From contig MU385917.1 in assembly GCA_022497145.1 (NCBI GenBank), positions 118,263 to 182,262 on the forward strand: a stretch of 64,000 nt of DNA. The letters run 5' to 3'. Made by a program: the position numbers and the translations under genes. Positions within the stretch are counted from its first letter, which is position 1. Each line of letters starts with the position of its first letter. The stretch is from Rostrohypoxylon terebratum. Lineage: Eukaryota; Ascomycota; Sordariomycetes; Xylariales; Hypoxylaceae. The notes beneath the pieces are model-generated. The model was given only the letters and a program-made list of their open reading frames with translations, searched no databases and had not been told where the DNA came from. Of this stretch, positions 13,601 through 24,770 are shown piece by piece.

Positions 13601-16600
13601 CCTTAGCTTCTCCGGTCTCGATACAGTGTAGTGACACCGTGAAAACCCGAAGTGACAGTGGCGATGTGTCGGATCCTTCCTCATTATGTATCGGCTCAAG
13701 TCCTTGTAGCTCTCGTATGAAATAAAGTCCGCACTTCCATGAAAAATCGAATGGTAATAGCTGAATAGAGCGAACGTAACTATACGCATCATAGGGATGT
13801 GAATGACTGCGTCCTGTCACTTGTCCCAAGAGTGTGCTACTTATGGTCCTTGAAAAACCTGTAAAGGTCGAACACTCATCCTTCATATGCAATCACAGGC
13901 ACTCGACATTAACCAATGGGTTGGCGGCACCACTATCTTCTCTAAATGCCCTATGCCCTCTCCGCAGCACAATCCCGGTACCATGGAAACGAGGATGGGT
14001 CATGACCCCAAGACACCGTTACTCGGGTTTGAAAGGATCTTGGGTAGTACAATTGCATTGAACTCTTTTCCGGTGATGCCTATCTACCTCATCACCAGTT
14101 CTCCATAGTCCTGCATATGTAGGCGGTCATGGGTACGCTATGGGTAGAGGTCGCCGAATGGAATGTGTGGGACGGCATAGACTGCTACCTTACCATGATG
14201 TGAACCAGCCCCTTTTAAACCGCCATGACAAATCATTCTATCAACCCAGCTTCGAACAAGACTCTTCGCTCGCATGAGTTAATATGAGCTGTTTACAGTG
14301 ATATGCTATCCGGTGGAGGACTTGCTTGACGACTAGTCACTTCCTTGGATGGTAGAATAGAGAAGAGAAAGACAGAAGAAATTTAGCTCAATGCCATCAT
14401 AACCCTTTCTATAACAGCACTCTGAGGGATGGCCCGTAGACTATTTACCTTTCACATATAAACAGCTCGGTCCTGTTTGTATCCCCTCCATAATCACCAG
14501 GACGTATTGTACCTACTCTGTTATATCCCTGGTTCCGACATGCAATGTTGACGCCAAAGATACATGGCACATCGACTCAACAGAATCACCGTGTTTGGGT
14601 TCGTGGCCAGAGCGAATCCAACATCTAGCTATCCTGCTAAGTCCTACAATTAGGGGGTTGATAGCCACCCACATACTCCTAGGTTAGATTCAGAGAGTAT
14701 TAAAGACAGCGGTACCAAGATCCTCTTTGTATTTACAGAAATGATTATAGGGCTGAAACTGCCTATCTACCTACCTACTTATGCAAGGGAGATGAACTTC
14801 AAGAAACTTCCTTACTAACGCAGCCTTATAGAGTGGAAGTGCTCTAACTTTAACACGAAATCTTAGACTCCGATGTGGTGAACTCGTTCATCAACTGCTT
14901 CGGAATAGAATTCGTACACATATTCACGACAGAAAATGGCGGTTCGAAGTCGGGTATGCAAGGTTCCTGATGCACCGTATCCTGTACTCTCCATGCAAGT
15001 TCCCTCATTTGAACATACCAAGCAGAGAATCCCTCCAAGCAAGCCTGACCCAGGGTAGTAGAAATTACCATGAACTCCATACATAGTGAAATTCAATTCT
15101 AACCTTCCTCCTTGTCGACCGAGCTGTCAAGATACAGAGCACGATAGGTTCCAGTCGGCCGTGGTGTATGAAAGCGCTGGCATCATGGCGCTTATAGAAT
15201 AGGCTGGAGCTACTTGAGAAAATAAACGCCACTTCGGCTTCTATCTACTTAATAGGTAAGTTCAATGGTACTTCCTCTAAATGGACACTAATGATACATC
15301 ACCTAGGTTTCCATCGGAATGGCCGTTCATACATCCTGGCATTACTTACTAGGTAAATACCTACCTAGCTTGCGATCTTCTCTCCTTCATTTCGTGATCT
15401 CTTTATCAGCTTCACCGTACACTCGGCGATTAAACGTTAAAGGAAAAGCAAGGCGAGCCAGGCTCAAGGCGTCACAATGTCTGTCAACTTGGCGGTTACG
15501 AGTTACTGAACAATAAGCTTCAATGCTACGCTATGTGTGCTATTACCAGGGCCAAACCAACAAAGGATTTCCATTCCGTACCGACGATGGTGCTTCATCT
15601 GGGCACTCCACGACGTGGAAAATTGACCCATTAGAGGCGAGACGCTCTACTTGTCACAACGCGAGCTATGACAAGTATTTTACACAAGTCCCCTGCATTG
15701 TGAATTCTGCAGCCCGTATCATGTCTCACCGTGACCTCGAGACAGCCGCGGAACATCCCCAGGATCTGCCGCTAGGATTATACTACATATATTATCTTTA
15801 GCGAGATGATACTTGAGTTCCGGCCGGGCAAGCCGTGCGAGTCTTTCCTCCACATTTGGCCGAGAGGCCTCAGGATTTAATATACCTGAGGGCTGTGCTT
15901 TGCCGATGTTCAACAGAGCAAGCACCGGAGCATCGGCTTACGAATGAATAGGATGCGACAAGGAGACGTTGATTAAGTGATTATAGAGCTCATTTACTGT
16001 AGGCTGAATAATTTCTCTAAATTAATACACGATCCTCTCGGAAAGCGCCTCACGTTGGTTAGTAATATGCGACTACTTCTACCAGTACAGCATCCGTTGA
16101 TGATACCTGACATTACCACGTCTAGATACTCTTCATGTCTGATTGCCGGCACCAACAGATACCCGGAAATAGTTCCGGAATTTGTATAACAGCTTTGTTT
16201 CAGATTTAAGGGACACGAGGCTCTCATATACAGGGCTTTAGAAGCACTTAAGCTGAATGAACACGTCGATATCATTACCTACACATATGCTTGAATCTAC
16301 TCGCAAACCTAAATTACCGCCGTAGATCCCTCTATCTATTGAAGGTCTACGAAAGCCCTAAGAATTTAATACTTGATATCTGATCTCCTTCCCACCATAC
16401 GCAGCTTACCCCTATTCTCAAGGAACTTACATTTTGTCGCATATAAGCTCATAACTACATATAGCCTCTTAACTGAATTGATGACCAAACATTCCCTTTT
16501 CCTAATACACCCTCGTAATTGCATATGAATCACACAGCTAATAATATAGGACAATAGGGTCTTACGTGTTGAAGGAGGAGGTAACTTCATTTTAGGCAAT

Positions 16601-17571
16601 CCGATATCTCCGGGTCGTACCTGCGTGGCCTGTTCAATCCCTCACAGTTGCCCTCCGAACAATCCCGTTAGTGGCTTGGCCTGCCCAATGGCAGCGTGTC
16701 CAACCTCCGAATTCTGAGCCGTTCTTGCCCATTTTTCGCCGTGATGGCCCGGCGCAACCGGGTGTCTTTGCGGTTGATTTAAAGTCAAAAGGAGCCGCAT
16801 CTCTCTACTCCACTCCCTTTTCATTCATTATCATATGTTGTCGGCATACTTGACCTTTAGGATGAGCCGCAGACGACCTCTCATGTCACCCCCGTCCGCC
16901 CGGGAGCCGAGGTGTGTACCAACATTTACACAACTCTACTATACCCTAATAGGATGATCGATGAACCGGAAAACATATTCCAGACCTCGGATATAAGATA
17001 ACGACGATAACGAAAGGACCCTTTGTTGCGCGCTTGATTGCTTGGTATTAAGGTTGTGCCCCGGCTACTACGATTATTTTATGCCTGGCTATTCGTTGCC
17101 AATTGTGCACCCCACGTGTGCGTGCGCGTTTTCTCCTTTGTGCTATGCGCTCATAGCCCGGACATGTGCCGCTATGACCGTGGCAAACGGTCATCACGCC
17201 CAATCACCACAATAATGGGGGGGTGATTGATGGACACTAGCAAGCCTACCAGACCCCGGCCTAACACCCAACTCCGTCGAGCCGGGATTGGAGTTCTCAG
17301 GATTCTGGATTTCTGGAGCGCGGGCGCTGATGGCTTTGCCTACTGAAACCGTACGCAACCTTGCGGTACAAAAATTATTAAAAATACTATTACGGCAGGT
17401 CTTGGCGACTCACCACTACTATGTAGGGAAGTATACGATGGGTCCATAACTAGGTATTCGAGGCGCGCCTGGTATCGGTGTATGTATGCGAGAGAGAGAG
17501 GGTGTGGGGGACACAAACCTTGGCGTACCTCGCCCTTCACCCTTCCAACGTTATGTAGGGTCTGATATTTT

Positions 17572-17578
17572 CTATAAA
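17572..17578 (+). promoter_or_regulatory. TATA box and CT-rich start region of the 84-residue gene
   Basis: CTATAAA lies about 210 bp upstream of the ATG at 17785. It is followed at 17589-17631 by a long C/T tract of the kind found at transcription starts of strongly expressed fungal genes. The leader after it is A/C-rich and contains no ATG before 17785, which suits efficient translation. Confidence 0.6.
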
Positions 17579-17784
17579 GGACGCACCCTATTCTCTCCTC
17601 TCTCGTTCTGCCTAAGTTCTCTTTCATTCTACCAGGACAAACAACTCAGACAAAGCAAGAAACCCAGCTCAGCACTTCAAAGTTTTTCATCACAAAGAAA
17701 CTTATCACCAACGAAGTCTATCTTACTAGCTTATCCCACACACGCAACCACTCAAAGCCAATTCGCTTTTACCTTCCAGCCAAA

Positions 17785-18039
17785 ATGCCTGCCCAGACCA
17801 TCGCGCAGAAGGCTCGTAACAGCCAGCCTCAGATGTTCCTTTCTCTAGCTCCTACGACCTCTGCCTCATACCCCACCGTCGAGAGCATCAAGCCCGCCCA
17901 GCACCCTCGTCGCAGCTCCAGCCAAAGCAGCTCCGCTAGCGCCGGCAGCCTACGTTTCCTGAAGCTCGGCCCCGTCCACTACGGCGAGCACCCAGACGAG
18001 CACAAGGAAGACTACCACGAGGTCGCTGTTACCGAGTAA
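17785..18039 (+). CDS. Conserved small fungal protein, 84 residues, unknown function
   Basis: This single-exon frame runs from ATG 17785 (context CAAAATG) to TAA 18037-18039. The product starts MPAQTIAQKARNSQPQMFLS. A Ser-rich low-complexity stretch follows at about residues 41-53. The end is acidic and His-rich: FLKLGPVHYGEHPDEHKEDY, then HEVAVTE. It has no signal peptide or membrane segment. The C-terminal block resembles one I recall from conserved, uncharacterised small proteins of filamentous fungi, so I treat the gene as real although I cannot give a role. Its promoter is the best defined in the window (TATA at 17572, CT tract, ATG-free leader), suggesting strong or inducible expression. 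Codon use is C-ending, unlike the surrounding gene-poor DNA. Confidence 0.82.
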   Translation: MPAQTIAQKARNSQPQMFLSLAPTTSASYPTVESIKPAQHPRRSSSQSSSASAGSLRFLKLGPVHYGEHPDEHKEDYHEVAVTE

Positions 18040-21000
18040 ATGTTTCACTCTCGACAACTCTTTTCGTCTCATTTTCCTTATCACAAGCACTAGAGAAAAG
18101 CTCAAAAAACTGGCGCGCCCTTCGTGGCTGAACAACTTTAACGACATGACCGACTACTAAAAGCGTTACGATACGATCTGCACAATAGCATGCATGCAAT
18201 TAAATGGACGGAGGCTTGGTTTTCTCATAATCTATTGATTTCCGCGGCGTTCTAAGGGACTTAGGGTGGGTTATGGGAACCGGCTTGGGAACGGAATGGA
18301 TGGATAGGACAGGTATTGCCAGAATTTACATACTTTACACATAACATTTTGGTATACACCTTATTATGGGTGCGATTCTTCGAATCTTGGGTTTCTTGGC
18401 GGCTACCTGCGGGAAATTGAATCCTATCTCTACCTCGGAATGGGTGGGAAAGGGTTTGGGATCGTGCCGTTCTAGCTCAAATAGTATACTGTATTCCAAA
18501 AATCGCAATAGAACGGTTCGGGTTTCACATGCGGGATGCACGAAGCATGTGCTCCCACAGCTTTCTCTACCTTGTTGACCTCTGCTTCTCTCCCATTTGC
18601 GCGAATAAGTGTGGCACGACCTATACTACGCAGCCGCAGTCAGCGACCCAGTCAGCCATAGGCACTAGCGTGATAGTAGAAACTGTAGTATGTATGTATG
18701 TCCAGGGCATAAGTCACATCCCTCCTTTTGACGTGTACCAGCTTAGCTGCCTACAGGATAGCGGGATGGGGACCGCATACAACATCCTCAAATAGTAAGG
18801 AGTCAGCAAAACGTCGATACCTATACCATACGTTCGATCACCTTGTTATGCTTGTGCAATTCCACATCGCGTATTTCGCTCTGAAAATGTGCCAGCGCAA
18901 CTTCTGATTGGTCGTGAACGAACAGACCTGCCCGCCCCTCCCTTGCTTTCGAAACACATCGCGAACCTTCTAGACCACAATATGATGAGATGAATGAGTA
19001 CATGACGCCCATATTCATCATCACAAATCACACATACATAGCCGGCGGTGGCCGTGTCGTCAGCCCAGTCATACTATAGTTCGCATAGAAGGACGGCCAA
19101 GAGAAATGAATAATACGGCATTCCGTACCAAGACGGACTCTTGCGAGCGAGACGTTTTTCTTGGAGGGGAGGGGCTTGGCCGGGTGGTGGGGGGGGGGAC
19201 GACAGGCTCCAGAACGCATAGCGGAGAATTTTATTAGCAGTATAACGGATACGGAGTTAGAACACATTTCCCCTTTTTGCCAATCAAAATGACGTTTGCG
19301 ACCAGGACCCTTATCCGCCTTGCGACGGGATGACTGCACAGACTCACCAGAGCTCCCCGCCGATCAGATAACTTAGCTTTTTAAGCGTTTCCATGGAACC
19401 GAGAGAGACATGGGTCGTGCAACTGATGACCCTAGCTCATGGGGACAGAAGACCCTGGAGCTTACAGCTTTACCAAGCCGGGGAGAAGCACCTGCCCCAG
19501 TATATCACAAGCTTTTTTTCCTTCTCTTGTTTCTCTTTCTATTTTATTTTTTCGTCTCTTGAGTCTGATCTCTGACCTTCCGCTCTGAAACTAAACACCT
19601 AATCTCTGATTTCCAAGGCGCCAAGTTACTGATGACGCTTGACGACAATAGTTTGTTTTGACATTCTACTTCCATTTTTGATAACCGAAGAGACAGGTTT
19701 GGGCAGTTGTCAAACTGCTGAAATAGCGCCTTTTTCTCCCACTTTTACTGGCTACATCTCCGATGTATTATTATTATGCGTGGTATAGCCAAAAGTAACT
19801 TGCCCGATCGACATACTAAGAGGCTGAGAAGTATAATGAAGTCCACCGACATTTTCGAGCATCGCTGGCCTCTTATCAAGCGGGATGGCAGTGGACGGCC
19901 GGGGCAGAGTGGCTGGCTGAAATATGCATATTTTACCTAGACACTTAATATACCATTGCCTGGGTACATGCAGTATTACATGTGCATATTTAGAGGCATC
20001 TAGATTTATGTAGGATATGCAATTAATACCGGCATATATGTTGCAGTGCAAGCTTTATGGCTGACTTTAGTGTCTGACGTTCATCCGTCCATCCTCGCTA
20101 CCTCATCCACGGCCTTGGGATAGCGCCGGCCGAATCCTCCAACTTGTATCCTATCACTTTCCCCCGCGTCCTACCAAACTTCCACCACTCCTCCCTGCTT
20201 GACACCTAATAGTTGTACGTACTTTTCCAGCCCTTCTGCTGCACTTTCTACCGTACCCTTCTACCGCATACACCACAATTCCCATATCAGCGAAGCCTAC
20301 ATGGGAATTACTTGGTAGAAATTATCGATGACGCCTCGCGTGCGCCAAAGCTCGCAGGCTCGAAACGAAATGTGACTGCCTCTGACCTCCGCCAGAAAAC
20401 CGAAGGACGTCCGGGCCAATAGGAGTCACCCCTGTACCATTTCTCCCACCCGCAACCAATCTGCCCTTCCCCCCCCCATTCCCACCAGAATCCCTCCTAT
20501 TCCGTGCTCAGGTATCCAATGGCGCCTGAAGCCCGACCTGCACGATTGACCTAGTAGACTCCATAGTACCACGTACTTTTACGAACCCGAGTCCCTCTAG
20601 AGGGCCTAGGTAGCAGGTTTAGGTATGTACGTATGGCACAGCATATAGAGGGTACATATCTAGCGCAAGCTCGGCTGTGTGCCGAGACGCCCCCGGACGC
20701 GGGCACGTGGGCCATTTGGAGCGACGGGAGGGCGAAGAGGGAGCAACCTGGCAGCCCTGGTAAGCTTGGTGATGCGACGCGAGGGAGGGCGGTCGCGTCG
20801 AGGCCCTTGGGATCCCCCCCCTTCGTGCGGTTGCACCACCGTCTTACGATAGATTGCGGGCGCGCATACGCAATCTATGTATCTTGGCCACCTACAGCAC
20901 AGACACCTGCCGCACGGAGGAACTTCTCCTCGACTCTATGTAAGGCAGCGAACTAAACATCTGCGATATATTGCTTGTGTCCCGGTGTGTATGTATGGGC

Positions 21001-23302
21001 CTATTTTAATACCCAAGACTCGAGTAGATGTGCACTATTTAGGCAAAAAATTCCGTGATAAGAGGTGGAGATGTACGCGTCTTCCCAACAAAGTAAATCC
21101 GCGCGAGCTGCTTATGTCCGAGTTTGCTAGAGATATAGGTACTAATAGATCCTACCTAGTCTTCGGTATGTACGGCTAGACGGTACGCTAAGATCCCAAG
21201 TGCCAAGTTTTGTGGCGAAGATCTATCTACGAATGTATCTGTTCATTGGAGCCCCTGCGGGATTTTTATATGAAAAGAGGCAGTGAGGGCTGTGAGATAG
21301 ACTGCAGCTTTAGATGCCAGCACATAATAGGCCAGACGAATGAGATCAACGGAGTTATGACGTTTTTCCTTCCACCTCAAAAATTGTGCACTAGATTGTC
21401 TGACTATTTCGTTTGTGTTGGGGGGGTCTCCAGGTCTTCGATCCTGTTGCACAATTGTACGGATGATGACAGACGATGGGACGTAAATTGGGATGATATC
21501 AGATATTGATTTGTGTGCAAATCCAACTTGTAGATCTGATCTGTACCTACTGTTTTAGTCTTTCCTAGCATGCATTTCTTGGTATTTTTAGCGGCTTGTT
21601 TCGGCAAGAAGAAAATCCCAAGAGCTTGGTAACTCAGGCAGCTCAGGTCGCTCTGCCTTGCTACGGAGAGGTATGACGTATGCTTATTAATGAGAGCTGG
21701 GTATCGACAGGCATTCCCCGGACCCCGAATAGCAAGTTGGATTGGTCGGATCTGAGACTAAAAAGCATGATAAGATTGATTACTCTAGCCAGGGCGAAAG
21801 CTGGGCGAATCGTTGCTGTTCATCCTACAGTATTTGCCACTTCAAGTTCTAACTGAAACCAGAAAGGGATCTTACCAAGCCGAGGTTGATCAGGCAGTCA
21901 GGTGTATAAATCTACACAGTGGATTTATCCCCTATCCCACTCGATACAAAAGTACATCCGTATCCTCAACGATCTCTTGGCGCATGTAAAGCCTTCCTAC
22001 AGGATTGCAGATAGGGTATTACTGTATTCAGTGTTCAGAGATACTGTTGAGCATTGTATAGATGTCGGTGTTACGCGCACCGTAAAACGCGTAATGAAGG
22101 CGAGGTTCTAGGCTACTACAATATGACAAACAATAGCGCGTGACTAATACCAAGATTGTTAATTTGAGTCTCTGTATTGCACGTTGACACCGAAGAGCGC
22201 GAGTGTCGAATATTCCGCAAATAGAGTTGGTTCGCTCGTAGGATATGGCGCTACCGCGGCGGAAATTTAGGCTCGCCGCAGGAGGCTTCTCTCGGCGGAG
22301 CGAAATCCGCAGCACACCGCTCGACGGAGAATGCGCCAAGCTCATACCAAGAATACGCGATATGGTTCTATGTAAGTCATACAGAACTTCATGCAACTGC
22401 GGATTTTGCATGAGCTGTCTCTTAGGTTTTTGCGCCCTCTTTGTCCCCCAGTAGTCTCCTTAAAGGCATGCCGTAGATGACCACGCTCGCTCGTTATCTT
22501 CGAGGTCTATTGGCGACCTATCATAGCCTCTGAGAGACATTCGTCTAACACGAATAAGAGGCACCACAAACGATATGTGGAACTCGCCAAGCTTCTAGGC
22601 CTGGACTGAAGTGAGACATGGCGCTCAAGAGCTGGAGTAAAGTTTCACGGGTGGTAGCTGCGGGTGATCGACAGGGACTTGCTCTAACTTTTGGCCAAGG
22701 GAATGCCGGCGCTAGAGAGTCGCTTGGCAAGCTTGGCCACATATTCTATGCGTACTGTGAGCGCCGAATCTTCTTGGCTATTTATCTTGAGATATAGGTG
22801 GCATTGCGCCGTGTTTCGCCAAGAGATTTCCGACGAGGTTGGGGGTTGTGAAAGTCCGAGGTAACCATGTAGCGTTGGCCAGAGATACTGATACGTACTA
22901 GGTATGTATCGTTGAGATGTGGATAATCTATATCGGAGTTGTCTTTGGCGATCGACCATCGAGAGCGTCCCGTGGCTTGGTCCATTTCCGTTTCCTACAC
23001 GACGTGGCGGAGTACCACAATGATTCGCGTTATCAAAGTCTGACTTGCGTGAATAGTACCTAGTAGCCCCTGAGATACTGCGTACAGGGTGCTTATTCAG
23101 TATGATATTGAATATTGATATACTAGTAAAACGTGTTGATCGGTCGTCGGTGTTGTCGGATTTAAACAGGACCACGGAAATTCTGGAAACAGAACGTGAC
23201 CAATCCTTGCAAGGATAGTCTGAAGTTTCCAAGCTGGACGGGCCGTGATAGTAATAACATTCGTCCGATCGCGAAGCCTGGAGTGTTTACTCTTGTGGAA
23301 TC
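18040..23302. other. Gene-poor region, no supported gene
   Basis: Nothing here can be assigned to a family. The longest minus-strand frames (22684-23232 and 22028-22411) show no motif and no clear splice partners. A local GC-rich island with GGCGGA/TCCGC inverted words lies at about 22245-22330. A second GC-rich stretch at 20650-20960 gives a 107-codon frame without a recognisable domain. Confidence 0.5.
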
Positions 23303-24052
23303 TCAGTAGTTCCTATCGCCAATCCTGATGATCTTTTGTCCTGGGGCATATACTTCCACCATAGCTCTCCAATCTAATTCAATCCAACCAGAGCTGTTGC
23401 GTAGGATAGCAGTACCTTGGCTATCAACCGACTCGGTATCCGTCCTCGTCGACGTGTTTACTTTTCCGTGAAACGGGCAGAAGACAGTCAAATGAGCTTT
23501 CCAAGCCAACAATTCCACCTTTTCCAGGTAGGGATCGGCCAGAAGCCTCAGCAGTGCTTAGAAAGGAGCTCGTTGCACCATATCAGGGTCGGGCATTCGA
23601 TTCGCGCCAAGCGAGCTGGGCGGTCCGAGGCGTAGCACAAGCTCTCTTAAGCACCCGTTCAAAACCATATCAGAAAGGGCAGGCCCTATGACACGTTCAA
23701 ATTCGCCGCCTACCCTGGTGAGATACAGAGTTAAGCTGCGTACGCGTCTCCTGGCATCTTGTCCATCTTCACTAAGAAACCCCCCTCGGCTAGTGAGATG
23801 GGCAGGCAGACGGTGGCTGTGTGCATTCAGAGTGAAGCGATTTTGGGAATAAAAGATAGTCGATGCCTCTTGGTACATCTGCATATTGACAAGGAAGACA
23901 TTTAGGAAGTTCCAATTGCCCGGAGAAGGCAAGGTGAAAAATGTTGTATCATGGAGTATGATACTTTCGTCCGAGACGAGGAGCTGCGAAAGGATAACCC
24001 CTCTCAACTCAGGTGGCAGGTCAAAGAATCGAAATGACTTGCGTCTTGCCAT
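23303..24052 (-). pseudogene. F-box-like / 2EXR-like protein gene interrupted by an in-frame TAA
   Basis: The frame opens at ATG 24052 and runs 164 codons to TAA at 23558-23560. It then stays open in exactly the same frame to a TGA at 23303-23305, about 249 codons in all. The N-terminus FRFFDLPPELRGVILSQLL and a later VNMQMYQEASTIFYSQNRF block are the hallmarks of a large fungal family with an F-box-like N-terminal helix region. The part after the stop (ALLRLLADPYLEKVELLAWK) also fits that family. No usable donor/acceptor pair surrounds the stop, so a spliced rescue is unlikely. One base change, CAA to TAA, would explain the break, and C-to-T changes are typical of RIP or deamination. It could instead be a truncated but expressed protein, or an assembly error. 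Confidence 0.65.
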
Positions 24053-24770
24053 TATAGATAACCTTAGCGATCATATGATTTTCTAACCCCTTAGATATCC
24101 ATTCCTGGTGACTTTCCTGGCAATGCTGTGAATTCATGTATGATTATTATGGTTATTAGGAGTTGACTGGCTTTGAATTATTTTTATTTGAAAGCGTGAT
24201 AGGTCACAAGAATATTGTCTGGATGTGAATAGGTTATCGGATGTGATCGTTTTGAGGCACAAGTGAAGTAACCATTGTTGAAACTTGAGAAGCTCTTGAA
24301 AATGGATAGTTGTGATCCGGTGATCTTGAAGAAGTTGTCCGAAAGTCGAAAGTCGAATGTCGAATGTCGCAGCTGCCAAGAGCATTACTCCCGGCTTACC
24401 TAATTTTTATTTAATTATGAGACACAAGGAAGCTACTACCCCATAATTGCATAGGGAATGTGTGATACCTACAGTACATATATATATACCCTTTAGATCA
24501 GTTATGCTAATAGCTGCATGTGTGGTATATTCCTATAACTTAGCTCGTTTAACGTGTTATCTTATCTACAGTCTTATGTACATACCTAGTAGCTGAAGCT
24601 CAGACACTTAGCGCGTTTGGAGCTACCGATTGTAAATAATATGGAAAGTGTGAATATGGAAATGGAAATGGCAAATTGACAAACGCTTCAACTACAACCT
24701 CACTTCTTCGCATTGCGCCGACGTTCCCCCCTTTCGACGCGATTCTGGAAATGAAGAAACGAGGTTCACT
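24053..24770. other. Intergenic region upstream of cft1
   Basis: AT-rich spacer between the divergent F-box-like remnant and cft1. A short ATG frame starts at 24751 and overlaps the cft1 ATG out of frame, ending at 24792. It matters only if transcription starts upstream of it. Nothing else was recognised. Confidence 0.5.

Larger units (their letters stand above)
8660..17571. other. Gene-poor region, no supported gene
   Basis: About 9 kb with no gene I can support. Candidate frames stay under about 125 codons, conflict between strands (for example 13521-14108) and lack known motifs. One 30-codon ATG frame at 10609-10701 follows a CT-rich leader but is mostly a Ser/Thr microsatellite. Patches such as about 12260-12410 (+) read fairly coding-like for about 50 codons, but have no partner exons I could join with confidence. 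The ACCTAGGT-like motif is frequent, for example at 10262-10460 and 11154-11180. Confidence 0.5.

Noticed and set aside
13521..14108. Overlapping frames of 64-123 codons on both strands
   Set aside because: Neither strand has a known motif or a consistent splice model.
20633..20956. A 107-codon frame in a GC-rich patch
   Set aside because: It has no motif and no conserved start or splice context; probably an effect of composition.
22684..23232. A 182-codon minus-strand frame
   Set aside because: It starts without a recognisable N-terminus, has no family motif, and an overlapping second frame looks equally good; unsupported.
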